Source: Letharia columbiana (taxonomy: Eukaryota; Ascomycota; Lecanoromycetes; Lecanorales; Parmeliaceae). From it: 64,000 nt of DNA. The notes under the pieces are model-generated. The model saw only the letters and a list, made by a program, of their open reading frames with translations, made no database searches and had not been told where the DNA came from. The DNA is taken from positions 124,001 through 188,000 of the forward strand of contig NW_023501101.1 of the NCBI RefSeq assembly GCF_014066305.1, in the 5' to 3' direction. A program made the translations under genes and the position numbers. Within the stretch, counting starts at the first letter, position 1, and the number at the start of each line of letters is the position of its first letter. Positions 13,501 through 24,866 of the stretch are shown piece after piece.

Positions 13501-13599
13501 GGAGTCTAAAGAGTAGATATAGCGCTTTTTTAATATATTATAATAGGGTGGTAGAGTGTTATAGTATATTGTGGTAGAAAAAATTGGATTTATTACAGT

Positions 13600-13618
13600 T
13601 GGGCGGTTATCGGATAGC
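13600..13618 (-). repeat. Right terminal inverted repeat
   Basis: Exact reverse complement of 11641-11659. It is followed within about 20 bp by the homopolymer tract, so the right flank of the element is poorly defined. Confidence 0.85.
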
Positions 13619-13629
13619 TGAGGTAGGAG

Positions 13630-13717
13630 AAGTTTTTTTAAAAAAAAAAAAAAAAAAACAATTTTAAAAAAAAAAACCACCCCCCAAAAAAAAAATAATT
13701 AATTAATTAATAAACCT

Positions 13718-13757
<40 letters not shown>

Positions 13758-13766
13758 ATAATAATT

Positions 13767-13838
<72 letters not shown>

Positions 13839-13886
13839 ATCCTAACAAAAACCCCCCCACAGGGGGGGGGGGAGGAAGAAAAAAAG

Positions 13887-13917
<31 letters not shown>
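13630..13917. repeat. Homopolymer-dominated low-complexity tract
   Basis: About 290 bases consist of long A runs broken by short G runs, C runs and a few AATT blocks. Such mixed long runs are not typical of natural fungal introns or LINE tails. A consensus artefact at a repeat junction, or low-quality read ends joined here, is a plausible explanation. A real poly-A tail of a retroelement is the alternative. The contig join between the transposon block and the channel gene should be regarded as uncertain. Confidence 0.7.
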
Positions 13918-13919
<2 letters not shown>

Positions 13920-14110
13920 CCTTGATTTAGCTCAAACCTGCTTGATTTCTTAGCTCAGTAATTCCTAAAGTAACAATTTATCACTCATTCTTAAGACATC
14001 GGACATATTGTCGCGTAGGGCTTGCATATCGAGTGTCTGCCGTTGCGACTGTGAATGCCGTTCATGCGGCGGTAAATTTCCCCCCTAAGGGACAAGGGAC
14101 AACAATAATC

Positions 14111-17100
14111 ATGGCCAATAGCAGCAATTCGAGCGGCGATGAACCTTTCTTGGACTTCCTCAGCGGCCAAGCAGGAGTGGGCCAGAATAAGCAAGGGATC
14201 GCAGTCAAGGCTTTTGTGCTCAATATTGCAGTCAGTCTGGGTCTCTTCGCATTCGAAATTTCGGGATTCTTCTTGCTCAAGAGTTCGGCCATAGGGCGTA
14301 GGATATAGTGAGTATCATTCCCATTGTCCCGAGCCACCTTGGCTGAGGCGCTTGCAGTCAACCAAAGACATATCTCGTACAAGGCAGACTACGAGTAGAA
14401 GCCGTACCCGCGAATCCGATCAAGTGGATCCGCAGGATCTTCAACATAGGGGACGAAGAGCTCAAGGCGAAGTGCGGATTGGATGGCTACTTCTTTATTC
14501 GACTGCTCCGGGCGATGATCATCATATTTGTGCCGTTGATGGTCATAATTGTGACGGTACTGCTCCCGATCAACTACCACGGAGGGAAAGACAACGGTAT
14601 CTTCGAAGTGGGTGGAGAGTCCGTGGCAGCCAACGTCACTGGCCTTGACACACTGTCCTGGCAGAACGTTGCTCCAACCCAGACAAATAGATACTGGGCA
14701 CACCTTGTCTGCGCAGCTCTGGCCATCTCCTGGACACTTTATCGAATCTACCGTGAAAAGCTGAATTTCATCGACGTCCGGCAGCGATTCCTCACATCTC
14801 CGGAGCACAGACTCAAGGCCTCAGCCAGAACGGTTCTCATCACAAACATACCAAACGAGTATCGAAGCAAAGAGGCATTGGAAGCACTCTACGATGTCTT
14901 TGTGGACAACGACGACCATAGCAGGTTGACTGCCTGGGTTAATCGAGACTACGGGTCTCTGAGAACCTTGGTAGCTCGTCGTCGAAGTCTTCGTCACGCT
15001 CTGGAGAAAGAAGAGCTGAAAATTCTACGACATGTCAACAAGAAGCATCGAAAGAGTGGAGATGTTACGGCTTCGAAGAGAAACGCAGAAAACACTTCCC
15101 AAGAATCGCTCGCGCCTGATGACGAAAATGAAGCACACACTGAGCATGACGGGCAAAGTATCTCCACCGCCTACGAGACGGATTGCCACGAGAAAGCACA
15201 GCTATGGCGCAAGTACTTGAAGCCTTCGACTGCCTCCAAAATCTCTCTTATCCGGGGAAAAGACGGTAACTGGAAGCCCGCCTCGTCCTTTCAAATCTGG
15301 GCCTCTGGCGAGAAGTTGGTGGTACCGAAAATTGCCTGGCTGCGCGCAGAGATTGCTCGCTTGACTGTTCTAATCGAAGAACTCCTGCTGAAGCTGGATG
15401 ACGAGGAGCAATTCAAGAAACAGAACTCTGCGTTCATACAGTTCGACAGACAAATGTCTGCACATATGGCTTGCAGTCTGGTCAGTCACAACAGGGCCGG
15501 TCGGATGTCTCCTCGTTTCCTTGAAGTCGCCCCACACGAAATCATTTGGCGTAATATGGGCGTGACTTCTCTTGGACGTTTCGTCAGGACTGGCATTGCC
15601 CTCGTCTTATTTGCAGCAATGTTGTTTCTGTGGGGTATACCGACCACTGTCCTTGCGTCCATATCTCAGCTTGATACTCTCCGGTCTACCGTTTCCTGGC
15701 TCTACTGGCTCCAATCATGGCCATCCTGGGTTATAAGTCTGATATCAGGTAAGTCGCTCAGCAACTGAACCCCAGGGCCTGGCGTAACAGCTTGTTACCG
15801 TTGCATTCATGTCTTTCGCGGTGGATATCCTCGTTAAAGGGGCTTTTTTTCATCTCAATCCAGGATACACATTTTCCTCATGGGTCGGCTCATCTAGTCG
15901 ATCCAGGATTGAGTGTAAAATCGTTCAATCTCAAGAGATACCCACCGCCAAAGGTTTGGACGAAGCGAGAACCCTTTTTGCACTAGCCCTCGCGGTCCAA
16001 GCCCGCTCAATACCAGGTAGCTGACTTGCGCTAGGCCCTCTTACGTCTATCCTACTTGCTTTGTTGGTTCAACTTGTCGTACCGGCATTGTTACGAAAAT
16101 TGGCAGTTTTGGTAGGCACACCTACGCGTAGTAAGCGTGAGGTTGTCACGCAAGACTTCTATTTCACCTTCCTCTTCATCGAGCTTGTGCTAGTCACCGC
16201 AATCTCTTCCGGCATCGCCAATGTCATTCCCCAGATCGTCAAGGATCCCCGTAACATTCCCACAATTCTGGCCAACGACCTTCCCAAATCGGCAAATTAC
16301 TTTTTCAATTACCTTATCGTTCAATCCCTAGGCTTCAGCGGGAGTGTTCTGTTCCAGTACTTGCGCATCCTGTACATCACGGTTATCTGGCCGTGGTTCA
16401 CGCAGACTCCCCGGGAGGAAGCGTGGCTCCAAACGACCATCCCACATCAGGTAGGGTCCGAGCCTCAAAACGCTCTCGAATCTCCGCCGCTAACCTGAAC
16501 GCAGATGTGGGGTAACGTGTACTCGCTGACTACGAACTTTGCCGTCATTGGTATGTCCTCGAGATAATTACCCGTTCAAATCTCATTCTGGATCAGACGT
16601 CATCAATATGGTGAGCTGACAAACCTTACAGGCTTGATATACTGCATTATATCTCCTCTCATGCTCGTCTTCGTGTCAATCACGTTCTCGCTATTCTGGG
16701 TGGCTTACCGACACAACTACTACTACGTTCAAAGGAACAAAGTTGATACGCATGGGTTACTTTTCAACAATGCGGTTTCGCAGCTGTTCACCGGTATCTA
16801 TGTACTGGAGATTGCCCTCATCGGCTTGTTCTTGTTGGTCAGAGACACGGAGAACAAATACGCATGTTCGTCTCAAGCCATCATCATGATAGTCGTCTTG
16901 GTCTTGACCGCTGTATTTCACTTTTTAATGGAACAGCACCTGCGGCCTCTTTACGAATTCCTACCAGTCGCTCTGGAAGATTCGGCTGTCGACGCCGAAA
17001 GAGAGCGATTTCTCATACATGATGACAACGAACCCTCGCGTCAGGAAAGCGGTGATAGCGACGGTATTGAATTATCGGAATTGAATCTAGTAGGTACACT

Positions 17101-17590
17101 AGACGGCAGTGTGGACGATCCGACGAAGAAGAGAGCGAGTCGTGTCCAAATGAAAAGCATGTCTGCAACAGCAGCCAACGCGAGGAAAGCACTGTCAAGG
17201 TTGAAAAAGGAGACTGCAGCAAGGGTCACAGAGATGCATGCTTATGTCGCCGAGCCGATCGTCAGGTCGAGGCGACAGGAAGTTGCTGACCAGCTAGCAG
17301 CAGCACTCGCCGGCTACCCTGATGAATTGACGGACTTGTCCCCTGATGAGCGAGACGCGGAGCTCAAAGCTGCCTTTCAGGATCCAGTGACCAGAGAGCC
17401 AGCGCCCGTCATATGGATCCCGCAGGATCCCGCGGGCATCTCAGAAGACGTCATCAAGCAGACTATTAAATACGGTCGCTACCTACAATACAGCAACGCT
17501 GGAGCATACTTGACTACTAAGAACAAATGCGAGGTCACGCAGCCTGCGCCGGACGTGAGACCGGATTGGCTTCTCGAGTGGGGGCTATGA
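14111..17590 (+). CDS. CSC1/OSCA1-like (DUF221) calcium-permeable channel protein
   Basis: Exons 14111-14307, 14358-15748, 16035-16450, 16505-16550 and 16632-17590 give 1002 residues. The family's three parts are present: an N-terminal block with three membrane helices, a long cytosolic domain carrying an RRM-like fold (ARTVLITNIPNEYRS; later NSAFIQFDRQ), then the multi-helix DUF221 pore region, starting near VRTGIALVLF and including QDFYFTF, WGNVYSLTTN, YCIISPLML and VAYRHNYYYV. The C-terminal tail is acidic and charged and ends with an LEWGL motif. Family members (yeast Csc1/Rsn1, plant OSCA) are osmo- or mechanosensitive cation channels of the plasma membrane or endomembranes. The third exon begins after an unusually long 286-nt intron (15749-16034) that itself carries an open frame. 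The ATG at 14111 was taken because it precedes the first helix; transcription starts close to the homopolymer tract. Confidence 0.9.
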
Positions 17591-18132
17591 GGCGTATTCA
17601 TTGGGGGTATTATAGAAAGGGACAGCGTTGGAGTCATGGTTGTTTAACACGACTATACCCTTAGAACATCGAATGTCTACTTGCCATAATTCACATTAAT
17701 TCATCTGTACATAGACGTGCTAGATCCGTGCCTGTCCAAGAAGGTGAAAGTTTCCTGGCTGCGGCCCTTATGCTACTACTCGTCTTGCAATCTCGTCCCT
17801 GAATATTTAGATATCGGGAATCCCATCCTCAGACGTGTGGGAGATAAGGTATATATGACGTGGGATTTGGAAAGAGATAGAGAGAGTTGAATCACTTCGA
17901 ACTATGTGAATCGAGGGGGAAGATGGTGAAAAATAGCGGGGGATGTCAAGGTGTTTCAATCATTCTCTCGAGAGTTTGCTAGATGACGCCTTACTCAATT
18001 GAGGACTAGCGGAGCCGCCTTGCCGTGTCTCATTTTTGTTAGCTTAGCACTAAAGCTACCTTAATGTTTCGCGACTTCGTCCTGGATCAGCTTTCCAATG
18101 CCCCTACATAATATTAACGCCAGAACAGATTA
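17591..18132. other. Intergenic region
   Basis: About 540 bp between two co-oriented genes, presumably the 3' end of the channel gene and the promoter of the PPR-like gene. No open frame or repeat of note. Confidence 0.6.
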
Positions 18133-20874
18133 ATGCGTCTGGCGCTGCAGAGACTTCTGGCAAGCCCTCCTGCCGGGTCTGTAACACGTAGTGCCGTGCA
18201 CTCAAATGGCGACGGCTTTTGCCAGCGCTACTCCCCCCCGACTCCCACTCAGGGACAGTCGAGGAGATATGCAACCAAAAAGAACGGAAGAGGGCAGCCT
18301 CCAGGATCCGAATCCAGGACTATCCAGATCCGGAGGCTCCCATCCGTGACCAAGGCCGATAGACACGCCGAGGGAGCCATTGAACGCAATTGGCCCGATG
18401 TACCAAAAGCGTGCGCACGCTTGCCCGAAGCTCAAATATTCGACGGCGTCGAGGGGGCGGGGCTTTCCCGATCGACAGTCCAGCCGGATCTCCCGATACT
18501 CCCGGGGACCCAACACGATCTTCGCAGCGGCAATCTCAGCTCGAGCATCCAATCGCGTCTGCCCATCGAGGCCAAAAGGGACACCGAGAGCTGGAGGAGT
18601 CGCTTGGTGACATTGGAGCAGTATCAGTACGAGTCGAATCTTGAAGCGCCGGCTGTCCACGGTCCGCGCCTGGTCGACGACCCGTCACACGCTCGGGATT
18701 GGGAACTATGGCTGGAGCTGATTGTCTTTCGGAAACGACATCATGGCGCCGAAGGTACGGTAGCGGTATACATGGAGATCTTTCGACGGGACCTGCGACT
18801 ACCGACACTGGGAAATGTAGCAAACCAGCTTTGGGACCTTTTTATTCGGGCAGGCTTTTACGATTCTAGGTTACTCGAAGATATTGTCACCTATGCTGTA
18901 AGTCTAAAGCGGTCTACGGGGAGATCTTGGCCGGGGATGTACTATGGCATTGTCTCCGTTGTACTGAAAAAGGACCCGGATTCAGCATACCGTTGGCATT
19001 TGAAGCTCAGAAATGATTTCCCCCCTTCGCTTGGAGATTACAAAAGGATATTCAAGCTGTCCCTTGACTGGGGTAGCTCCGGGCACTTTCAAGGCTTGTA
19101 CAGGGATCATCCCATACCCGGGATGTACAGGACCGTTATTTGGCATCTATGCAAGTCGCAAATGTACGACGAAGTTCTCAAGTGGAATGACCTTCTTTAT
19201 GACGCCAGGGACTTTCCTACGATATTCACTGACATCAAACCCTTGCTCGACCATCTCGCTTACATTGGTGACGGACCTCGGCTTGAAAAAATCGTCAGAG
19301 CGCTGAGTGAAGCCAAAGTCGGGATCTCGAGTGTGGCCGAAAACTTTGTCCGAAGGGACACGGCCATCAGTCGTGAAATCTTGAATCGACAGCTTGGTGA
19401 AGTTCATGGAGTTGGTCCAAAACATTTGAGCGACAGCTTCTGCGCTAGGCTTTTCGCTACGCGGCTTTTCTCCGTTGACACCGTCATCAGTGGTTTGCAA
19501 ATCGTGGCCGCAGAAACAATTGGACCTCTTTCTTTGAGGGAGATCGCTGTCAGAGATAACTGCGATCCTGGCGCCATCTGTCATCATACTGATCGTCTTA
19601 AAAGTGCTGGAATATCTCTTGACAGTACTGTGTTTTGCACTCTTGTCCGTAGTTTAGCCATGGAGAACAAGCGAGGAATCTTGAAGTCCGTCGTGGACTG
19701 TGACCTTCACCCGGATACATTTGGAGATGTCGACCTTCAGGAACGATTACTCGCCCAGTACTGCGAGGAGAACGACCTGATGAAGATTGAGCGAACACTT
19801 GCTGTGCTCACCGCCGGCTGTGAGGTGAAAGAACTGCAAATGGTACGGATGAACTTGATTCTTCGCTGTCAAATCACGCTTGGGAGGCGAAAGAAGGTGC
19901 TGGCGACGCTAGAGGAATTGAAGCGATTGGGCATACCGGTCAGCGCCAGATCTAGCAGGCACCTGCGTGTATGCTGGCTTTCGAGGAGACAGGTTGGGCG
20001 TGGTGCGGACGGAACACAGGAGTTGGCAATCCTAATCCAAGCGTCACGGATGACTATGCAATCCGGCAACTTCGTGCCTATCATAGCTTGGAGAGAGATC
20101 CTGCGACGCCTGGGCATGGCCGGGCGCTTGACGGAGTTTGAGAATCTGGCGCTTTGGCTGGTGGATTGGTATTCAAGCCCCGCAGCTAAGGCTGCCCTTC
20201 CAAAACGGCTACTGTTTTCTGGTCATGGTGGTCAGACATTAATCGAGGGGGCTGTGTCGCCAGAGAAGTCTGCGAACCGCGATCCTCAACGCTTATTCAA
20301 CACCCTATTCACAACCGCGGCACGGCATGCAATCGTTGCTTGGGGCTTTCAACATATCATGAAATCTCGTAGAAAATCGAGAAGGTCCAGGGAGGCTTCA
20401 ACGGTAGAAGATGTTCCTCGGTTCCGGTGGACATGGGGTTTGCACCTGCTATACAAACTGAGAAAGCGTGGGGTGCCCATTGGGAAAAATGAAATTGCCC
20501 GAATCTGCAGACATCGACTCAACACTTTATTCGGCACCGGGCTTTCGAAGCGGAAGATCAACAGACGAGCCAGATCAGAACAGAGGACTCTGGTGTCCTA
20601 CACTGAGAGCGTGTATATCCAAAAGATGGAAGAGATTTGGGGAAAAGGGTTCTTCCGAGTATGGCGCCATGTTGGAAGAAATGTGGAGGAACGGATAGGA
20701 CGAAAGCCCCGGGATAAATGGCGTATAAAGAGAGCAGAGTGTAGGACGAGGACTGATGACCTTGGAACTGTATACCTTTCCTTGTGGCCGGGAGTAACCG
20801 CTAGGAGGGGGAAAAAGAAGGGGGAAGGATTGGGAAAAAAAACCCCCCCCCCCCCTAAAAAAAAAAAAAAATAA
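18133..20874 (+). CDS. Mitochondrial pentatricopeptide-repeat-like protein
   Basis: A single uninterrupted frame of 913 codons. The N terminus (MRLALQRLLASPPAG) is rich in Arg, Ser and Ala and lacks acidic residues for the first 25 positions, as in a mitochondrial presequence, and includes RRYATKK, a likely cleavage region. The body is a helical repeat protein with degenerate 35-residue-like units. The C-terminal domain (RFRWTWGLHLLYKLRKRGVP, then RICRHRLNTLFG) resembles one seen in fungal PPR proteins annotated as mitochondrial RNA-processing or translation factors, so a role in mitochondrial RNA metabolism is inferred. The last 20-30 codons run into a poly-C/poly-A tract (Lys and Pro only); the true C terminus is probably just before it, and the stop at 20872-20874 may be an artefact. 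Confidence 0.7.
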   Translation: MRLALQRLLASPPAGSVTRSAVHSNGDGFCQRYSPPTPTQGQSRRYATKKNGRGQPPGSESRTIQIRRLPSVTKADRHAEGAIERNWPDVPKACARLPEAQIFDGVEGAGLSRSTVQPDLPILPGTQHDLRSGNLSSSIQSRLPIEAKRDTESWRSRLVTLEQYQYESNLEAPAVHGPRLVDDPSHARDWELWLELIVFRKRHHGAEGTVAVYMEIFRRDLRLPTLGNVANQLWDLFIRAGFYDSRLLEDIVTYAVSLKRSTGRSWPGMYYGIVSVVLKKDPDSAYRWHLKLRNDFPPSLGDYKRIFKLSLDWGSSGHFQGLYRDHPIPGMYRTVIWHLCKSQMYDEVLKWNDLLYDARDFPTIFTDIKPLLDHLAYIGDGPRLEKIVRALSEAKVGISSVAENFVRRDTAISREILNRQLGEVHGVGPKHLSDSFCARLFATRLFSVDTVISGLQIVAAETIGPLSLREIAVRDNCDPGAICHHTDRLKSAGISLDSTVFCTLVRSLAMENKRGILKSVVDCDLHPDTFGDVDLQERLLAQYCEENDLMKIERTLAVLTAGCEVKELQMVRMNLILRCQITLGRRKKVLATLEELKRLGIPVSARSSRHLRVCWLSRRQVGRGADGTQELAILIQASRMTMQSGNFVPIIAWREILRRLGMAGRLTEFENLALWLVDWYSSPAAKAALPKRLLFSGHGGQTLIEGAVSPEKSANRDPQRLFNTLFTTAARHAIVAWGFQHIMKSRRKSRRSREASTVEDVPRFRWTWGLHLLYKLRKRGVPIGKNEIARICRHRLNTLFGTGLSKRKINRRARSEQRTLVSYTESVYIQKMEEIWGKGFFRVWRHVGRNVEERIGRKPRDKWRIKRAECRTRTDDLGTVYLSLWPGVTARRGKKKGEGLGKKTPPPPKKKKK

Positions 20875-20878
20875 AACC

Positions 20879-20920
<42 letters not shown>
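20838..20920. repeat. Homopolymer tract at the end of the PPR-like gene
   Basis: A run of A, then about 14 C, then A runs of more than 30 bases make up this tract. It resembles the larger tract at 13630-13917 and is the second suspected low-quality consensus site in the window. Confidence 0.75.
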
Positions 20921-20921
<1 letters not shown>

Positions 20922-21120
20922 AAACCCCTTAAGTATAAGGTAGATAGTTCCAAAATACCCCAATAGATACAATCAGACACCTATGAAACGCCAAGACTTC
21001 ACTGCCTCGCTTAGCACGGAAGCTAGTCTATAGCTCCCTCCACCATGCATCTCTTGAGTAAGAGTCCGGACATAAGTCCGTCTACCTTATCACCGATTGC
21101 CCCATCAACTGGAAGAAAGA

Positions 21121-22791
21121 ATGGCCGGCGCCGGGTTCAAGAGTGAGTGCTTCGACACTGAGCACACCGAATATATATCTATACATAAAAAACTGACTCG
21201 GGGCATAGAGTACCGCGATGCGGCAAAGAAGATGGTAGCAAAAGGCAAGACGTATGGAAAGAAGAAGGGTCGCGACCTTGCTTCCATCTTCCTCGACCTG
21301 TCCATCAGTCCGTCTAAGCCAGGTACAAAAGACCTCTTACCTCTCTATTGGACCTATGGGTTGGCTGACAGGAGTAGATACGAATGCAATTGCGCGGGTC
21401 CTTGCCCCTACACCCAACAGCCATAATGAGCCGTTACTTGAACCGAATGCCGCACCTGAAGGAGAGCAGGCCGCTGAGACTGCAGATCAGGATGACAGTA
21501 AGTCTTAGACGTGGCTGTTTGCTAGAGTAAGGGATCACTGACTTCGAGAGTAGACAAGGAGAACAGACCGAGAAGGAAGGCCTGGTTTGGCACAAAGCCA
21601 ACGGGTGAGCTATTGAATCGACCAGTGAGCATGGGGAACAATGCTGACGAGTGTATAGAACGGACGGTAAAGAGCCATCAGCCGACGGAGATCTCAGAAC
21701 TTACGTCCATTGACTTTGTGAAAAACGAGGTCGTAGACTTCCGAAAGTTCTGCAAAGGATGGGAGAAAGGGGTCAAGCTTAGCAAAATTGGCCAAGGAAG
21801 CTTCGCTACGGTGCTGAAGATGGAGCTGAACGATGAGCCGGGCCAATATAGCGTCTGGAAGCTCATGCCACTTAAGCCCAGCAAAGGAAGTGGATCTCGT
21901 CCGTACCACAATCAGACTCTGATCAAAGACGCAGCGACGGAAGTCAAAATGCTGTTTGCTATGAGCGACATTCACGGATTTGTTCAGTTTCGAAGCGCCC
22001 ACGTTGTTAAAGGCTATGTGCCAGATCAGATTGGGAAGGCTCATGAGTCATGGGCAAAGAACCTGCATCCTAACGATACATGGTACGGAACGCACATGAG
22101 CGATGAATATCCGTCAAAAAACCAACTATGGCTTCTGATGGAGATGACGGACGCCGGACAGGACGTTGATTCCATGCTGTGCACCGCACGTTTGGAAAAA
22201 AAGCTCTACTCGGTTCAAGAAACATCGGATATGTTCTGGGGAATTGCAGAGGCGTTGATGCGCGGCGAAGCGCAGGCAGAATTCGAGCATCGTGACTTGC
22301 ATCCGGGAAATGTATGCATCAAGATACGCGATGAACCATTGGATCTGACCACCGAGAACGGCATCCCCAGATTGTCCAAGCGCGAGGTAACATTGATCGA
22401 CTATACTCAATCCCGCCTTACCCTCGAATCCGGCGACGTGCTGGCAACCGCTATAGATGAGTCTATCTTCCGGCAGATCGATGATGACCCCGACGCTCAG
22501 AGGCAGTACGATGTGTATCGCATCATGCGAGACATAGTGAAAAAGGAGAAGAAGCCGGGGGTCACTATAAGTCAAATGTGGAAGGAGTATGTGCCAATGA
22601 CCAATGTCCTGTGGCTGCACCACATGTTGAGGGAGTTAATGGCTGTGACCCGGAAGACATCGGAAAGTCAGGAAGATTTGGATATGATCATGGCTCTACT
22701 TAGCTTAGGAACCAAGCTCTGGCCAGGAATTGCGGAGCGTTGGGAATACCATAGTGCTCGAGAGGTGGTATGCGGCTTCCTGGCTGGCTGA
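21121..22791 (+). CDS. Haspin-family protein kinase
   Basis: Exons 21121-21142, 21209-21322, 21372-21497, 21554-21604 and 21659-22791 encode 481 residues. The short N-terminal region carries a YGKKKG segment like that of other fungal haspins, followed by a low-complexity linker (NKENRPRRKAWFG). The kinase domain begins at SKIGQGSFATV (glycine loop), then VWKLMPL (ATP-binding Lys), EHRDLHPGN (catalytic loop) and LIDYTQSR. In the last, DYT replaces the usual DFG, a haspin hallmark. QRQYDVYRIMR and TNVLWLHHML are further haspin C-lobe signatures. Haspin phosphorylates histone H3 Thr3 at mitotic centromeres to recruit the chromosomal passenger complex. The first intron (GTGAGT donor, CTGAC branch) is the least certain; without it, 22 extra residues would be included in frame. 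Confidence 0.9.
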
Positions 22792-23133
22792 CCAGGAGAG
22801 TAGTCACCTCCGATACTTGTCTATTCAAAATAATTCAAGCGTGTATCCAGCGTGCTAAGGCTGCGTTGGAGTGTGACCGTATCACTGAATATGAGAACCG
22901 TGACTAAGGATCAGAACCAGTGATGCAAAGGAGTGTCCGTCTTACGTTCTCCGACGGCATTATACTGTCTCCAGCTAAAAGAAAGTAGCGCCAAACTGGC
23001 ATCATTCGCGCCGTTGCAGCGTCACGATCCAACAATAAAATAGTCAGCAGCTCTCATCTATCCAGGTCAAGATATCCTCAGATCCGCCATGATAATCAGA
23101 CCTCGTCCAAGCTTCTAGCACATCCCGTCCATA
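22792..23133. other. Intergenic region
   Basis: About 340 bp between co-oriented genes; nothing recognisable beyond an expected terminator and promoter. Confidence 0.55.
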
Positions 23134-24530
23134 ATGGAGCGTATCCGCAACGCCCTCAAGCAGCGGCGTTCGCCCGCCTACGAGCCTCTCGACGATGATT
23201 CCGATAGCAACGAGCCCCGAAGAGCGCGTAAGCCACGCTTCTCGTGGCTTGAATACGGCATCTTCCTCCTGCTCGGAGTCTCTATGCTATGGGCATGGTG
23301 AGTAATTTCCACTTGCCAACCCCGGCCCACCTAGTCTGACCAGGAGCACGCAGGAACATGTTCCTCGCCGCCTCCCCCTACTTCCAGCATCGCTTCCGCT
23401 CCTCCCACGCCCTCCTCTCCACCTTCTCTCCCGCCCTGATCTCCGTCTCTACGGTCACGAACCTCGTCTCCATGCTCCTCCTGACCAAGCTACAAAAAGG
23501 CGCCAACTACCCGAACCGTATCATCCTTTCCCTCGTCCTCAACATCGTCAGCTTCACGCTCCTCGCTCTTTCAACCGTCCTGTTCAGAGGTGTGTCACCG
23601 GGCGCATACTTCGGCTTCCTCATGGCCATCGTCTTCACAGCCAGCTTAGCCACCGGGTTCTGCCAAAACGGCGTCTTCGCTTACGTCGCCGGGTTCGGCA
23701 TGGCGGAATACACGCAGGCCATCATGACCGGGCAAGCGGTCGCGGGCGTGCTGCCTTGTATAGCGCAGATAGTCTCCGTGCTATCGGTCTCCGCGCCCAC
23801 GTACGACGACGGACGGGACGGCGCGACGGTACCTCAGGAGAGCGGCAAATCAGCCTTCGCGTACTTCCTCACGGCCACCGCCGTCTCGGTAGCTGCGCTC
23901 CTCGCATTCATGCTGCTGTTGCGGAGGCACCCCGATGACGCCATGGACGCCAGCACGCCCGATCGAGGCGCCGAGGCGCCGGAGCACGCCTCCCGCAAAG
24001 TCGTGGGCCTGTGGACCCTCTTCAAAAAGCTGCGCTACCTTTCCAGCGCCGTGTTCCTCACGTTCGCCATCACCATGTTCTTCCCCGTCTTCACGCAGCA
24101 GATCGTCAGCGTGCGCCCCGCCGACACCGCACCCCGGATACTCCAACCGGCGTGCTTCATACCGCTCGCCTTCCTCTTCTGGAACACGGGCGACCTGCTG
24201 GGTCGCCTCATCACGGCCATCCCGCGCTTAAGCCTCGTGCTCTGGCCGCGAACGCTTTTGTTGATGAGCGTGGCGAGGTTTGTGTTCATACCACTGTATC
24301 TGCTCTGCAATATCCAGGGCGAGGGTGCGGCTCTAGCGAGTGATGCGTTTTATCTAGTCGTTGTGCAGTTTTTGTTTGGGTTAAGTAACGGGTATCTCGG
24401 CTCTACGTGTATGATGGGTGCAGGCGAGTGGGTGGACGTGGACGAGAGGGAGGCTGCGGGCGGCTTCATGGGATTGATGCTCGTAGGCGGATTGACAGTG
24501 GGGAGCTTGCTGAGTTTTCTGGTGGCGTGA
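23134..24530 (+). CDS. Equilibrative nucleoside transporter (ENT/Fun26-like)
   Basis: Exons 23134-23297 and 23354-24530 give 446 residues with about 11 predicted membrane helices, the ENT family topology. The first helix contains LLGVSMLWAWNMFLAASPY, the ENT signature of a Trp-Asn pair near the end of TM1. Later marks include FGMAEYTQAIMTGQAVAG and, in the C-terminal half, FWNTGDLLGR and GLSNGYLGS, all typical of the family. A soluble, charged loop (about residues 245-275) separates helices 6 and 7. Yeast Fun26 moves nucleosides across the vacuolar membrane, and the acidic N-terminal YEPL-DDD segment here could be a sorting signal to the vacuole. That localisation is inference. The gene is GC-rich with strong codon bias. 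It is convergent with the ABC transporter gene. Confidence 0.92.
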
Positions 24531-24866
24531 TATGATCTACTCTCATCTAGTGGCGTAGGGAGCTTCGTCGGAGACACAGCTGGCAGCGAGCATGGCATTT
24601 GGTGGCGTCAGCATTTGCACGGCGTCCAAGCTATCTGACGGGTGTAGATGAATGGAATACTCCTATTGAGGGGATTTGATAAGATATGCTTTCCCGTCTA
24701 TCTATGACCATCCCAAAAACACCGCGAGGGGGGTGATATCTCTCCGCAAGTCTTCATTCCTTGCTCCCTGACCCCGGGATGATCAACGCCGACGGCAATG
24801 CGATCGACTCCGCGGGATTATGCCTACAATATCCGAAAGCAGCTCAGCTGCCAGCTGTACATGCAA
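24531..24866. other. Convergent intergenic region
   Basis: About 335 bp between the stops of two converging genes; presumably holds both transcript ends. No feature seen. Confidence 0.55.

Larger units (their letters stand above)
11641..13618 (+). mobile_element. piggyBac-like DNA transposon remnant (RIP-mutated)
   Basis: The element is bounded by perfect 19-bp inverted repeats at 11641-11659 and 13600-13618. Between them the plus strand can be read in one frame through TAA/TAG codons for several hundred codons with piggyBac-family transposase features (see the pseudogene entry). The 1978-bp length suits a compact fungal piggyBac-like element. No TTAA target duplication directly abuts the repeats, although TTAA occurs at about 11596 and 11605 on the left and at about 13637 on the right, so the true ends may lie slightly further out or have mutated. 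Confidence 0.75.

Noticed and set aside
4500..13618. Possible CRISPR-like or mitochondrial DNA because of extreme AT content
   Set aside because: No regular spacers, and translated remnants are nuclear transposon proteins with RIP-type changes, so nuclear RIP explains the composition.
18202..18660. 152-codon minus-strand frame opposite the PPR-like gene
   Set aside because: It lies wholly inside a 913-codon plus frame with a mitochondrial leader; a shadow frame.
22126..22623. 165-codon minus-strand frame
   Set aside because: Antisense to the haspin kinase domain without any family signal.
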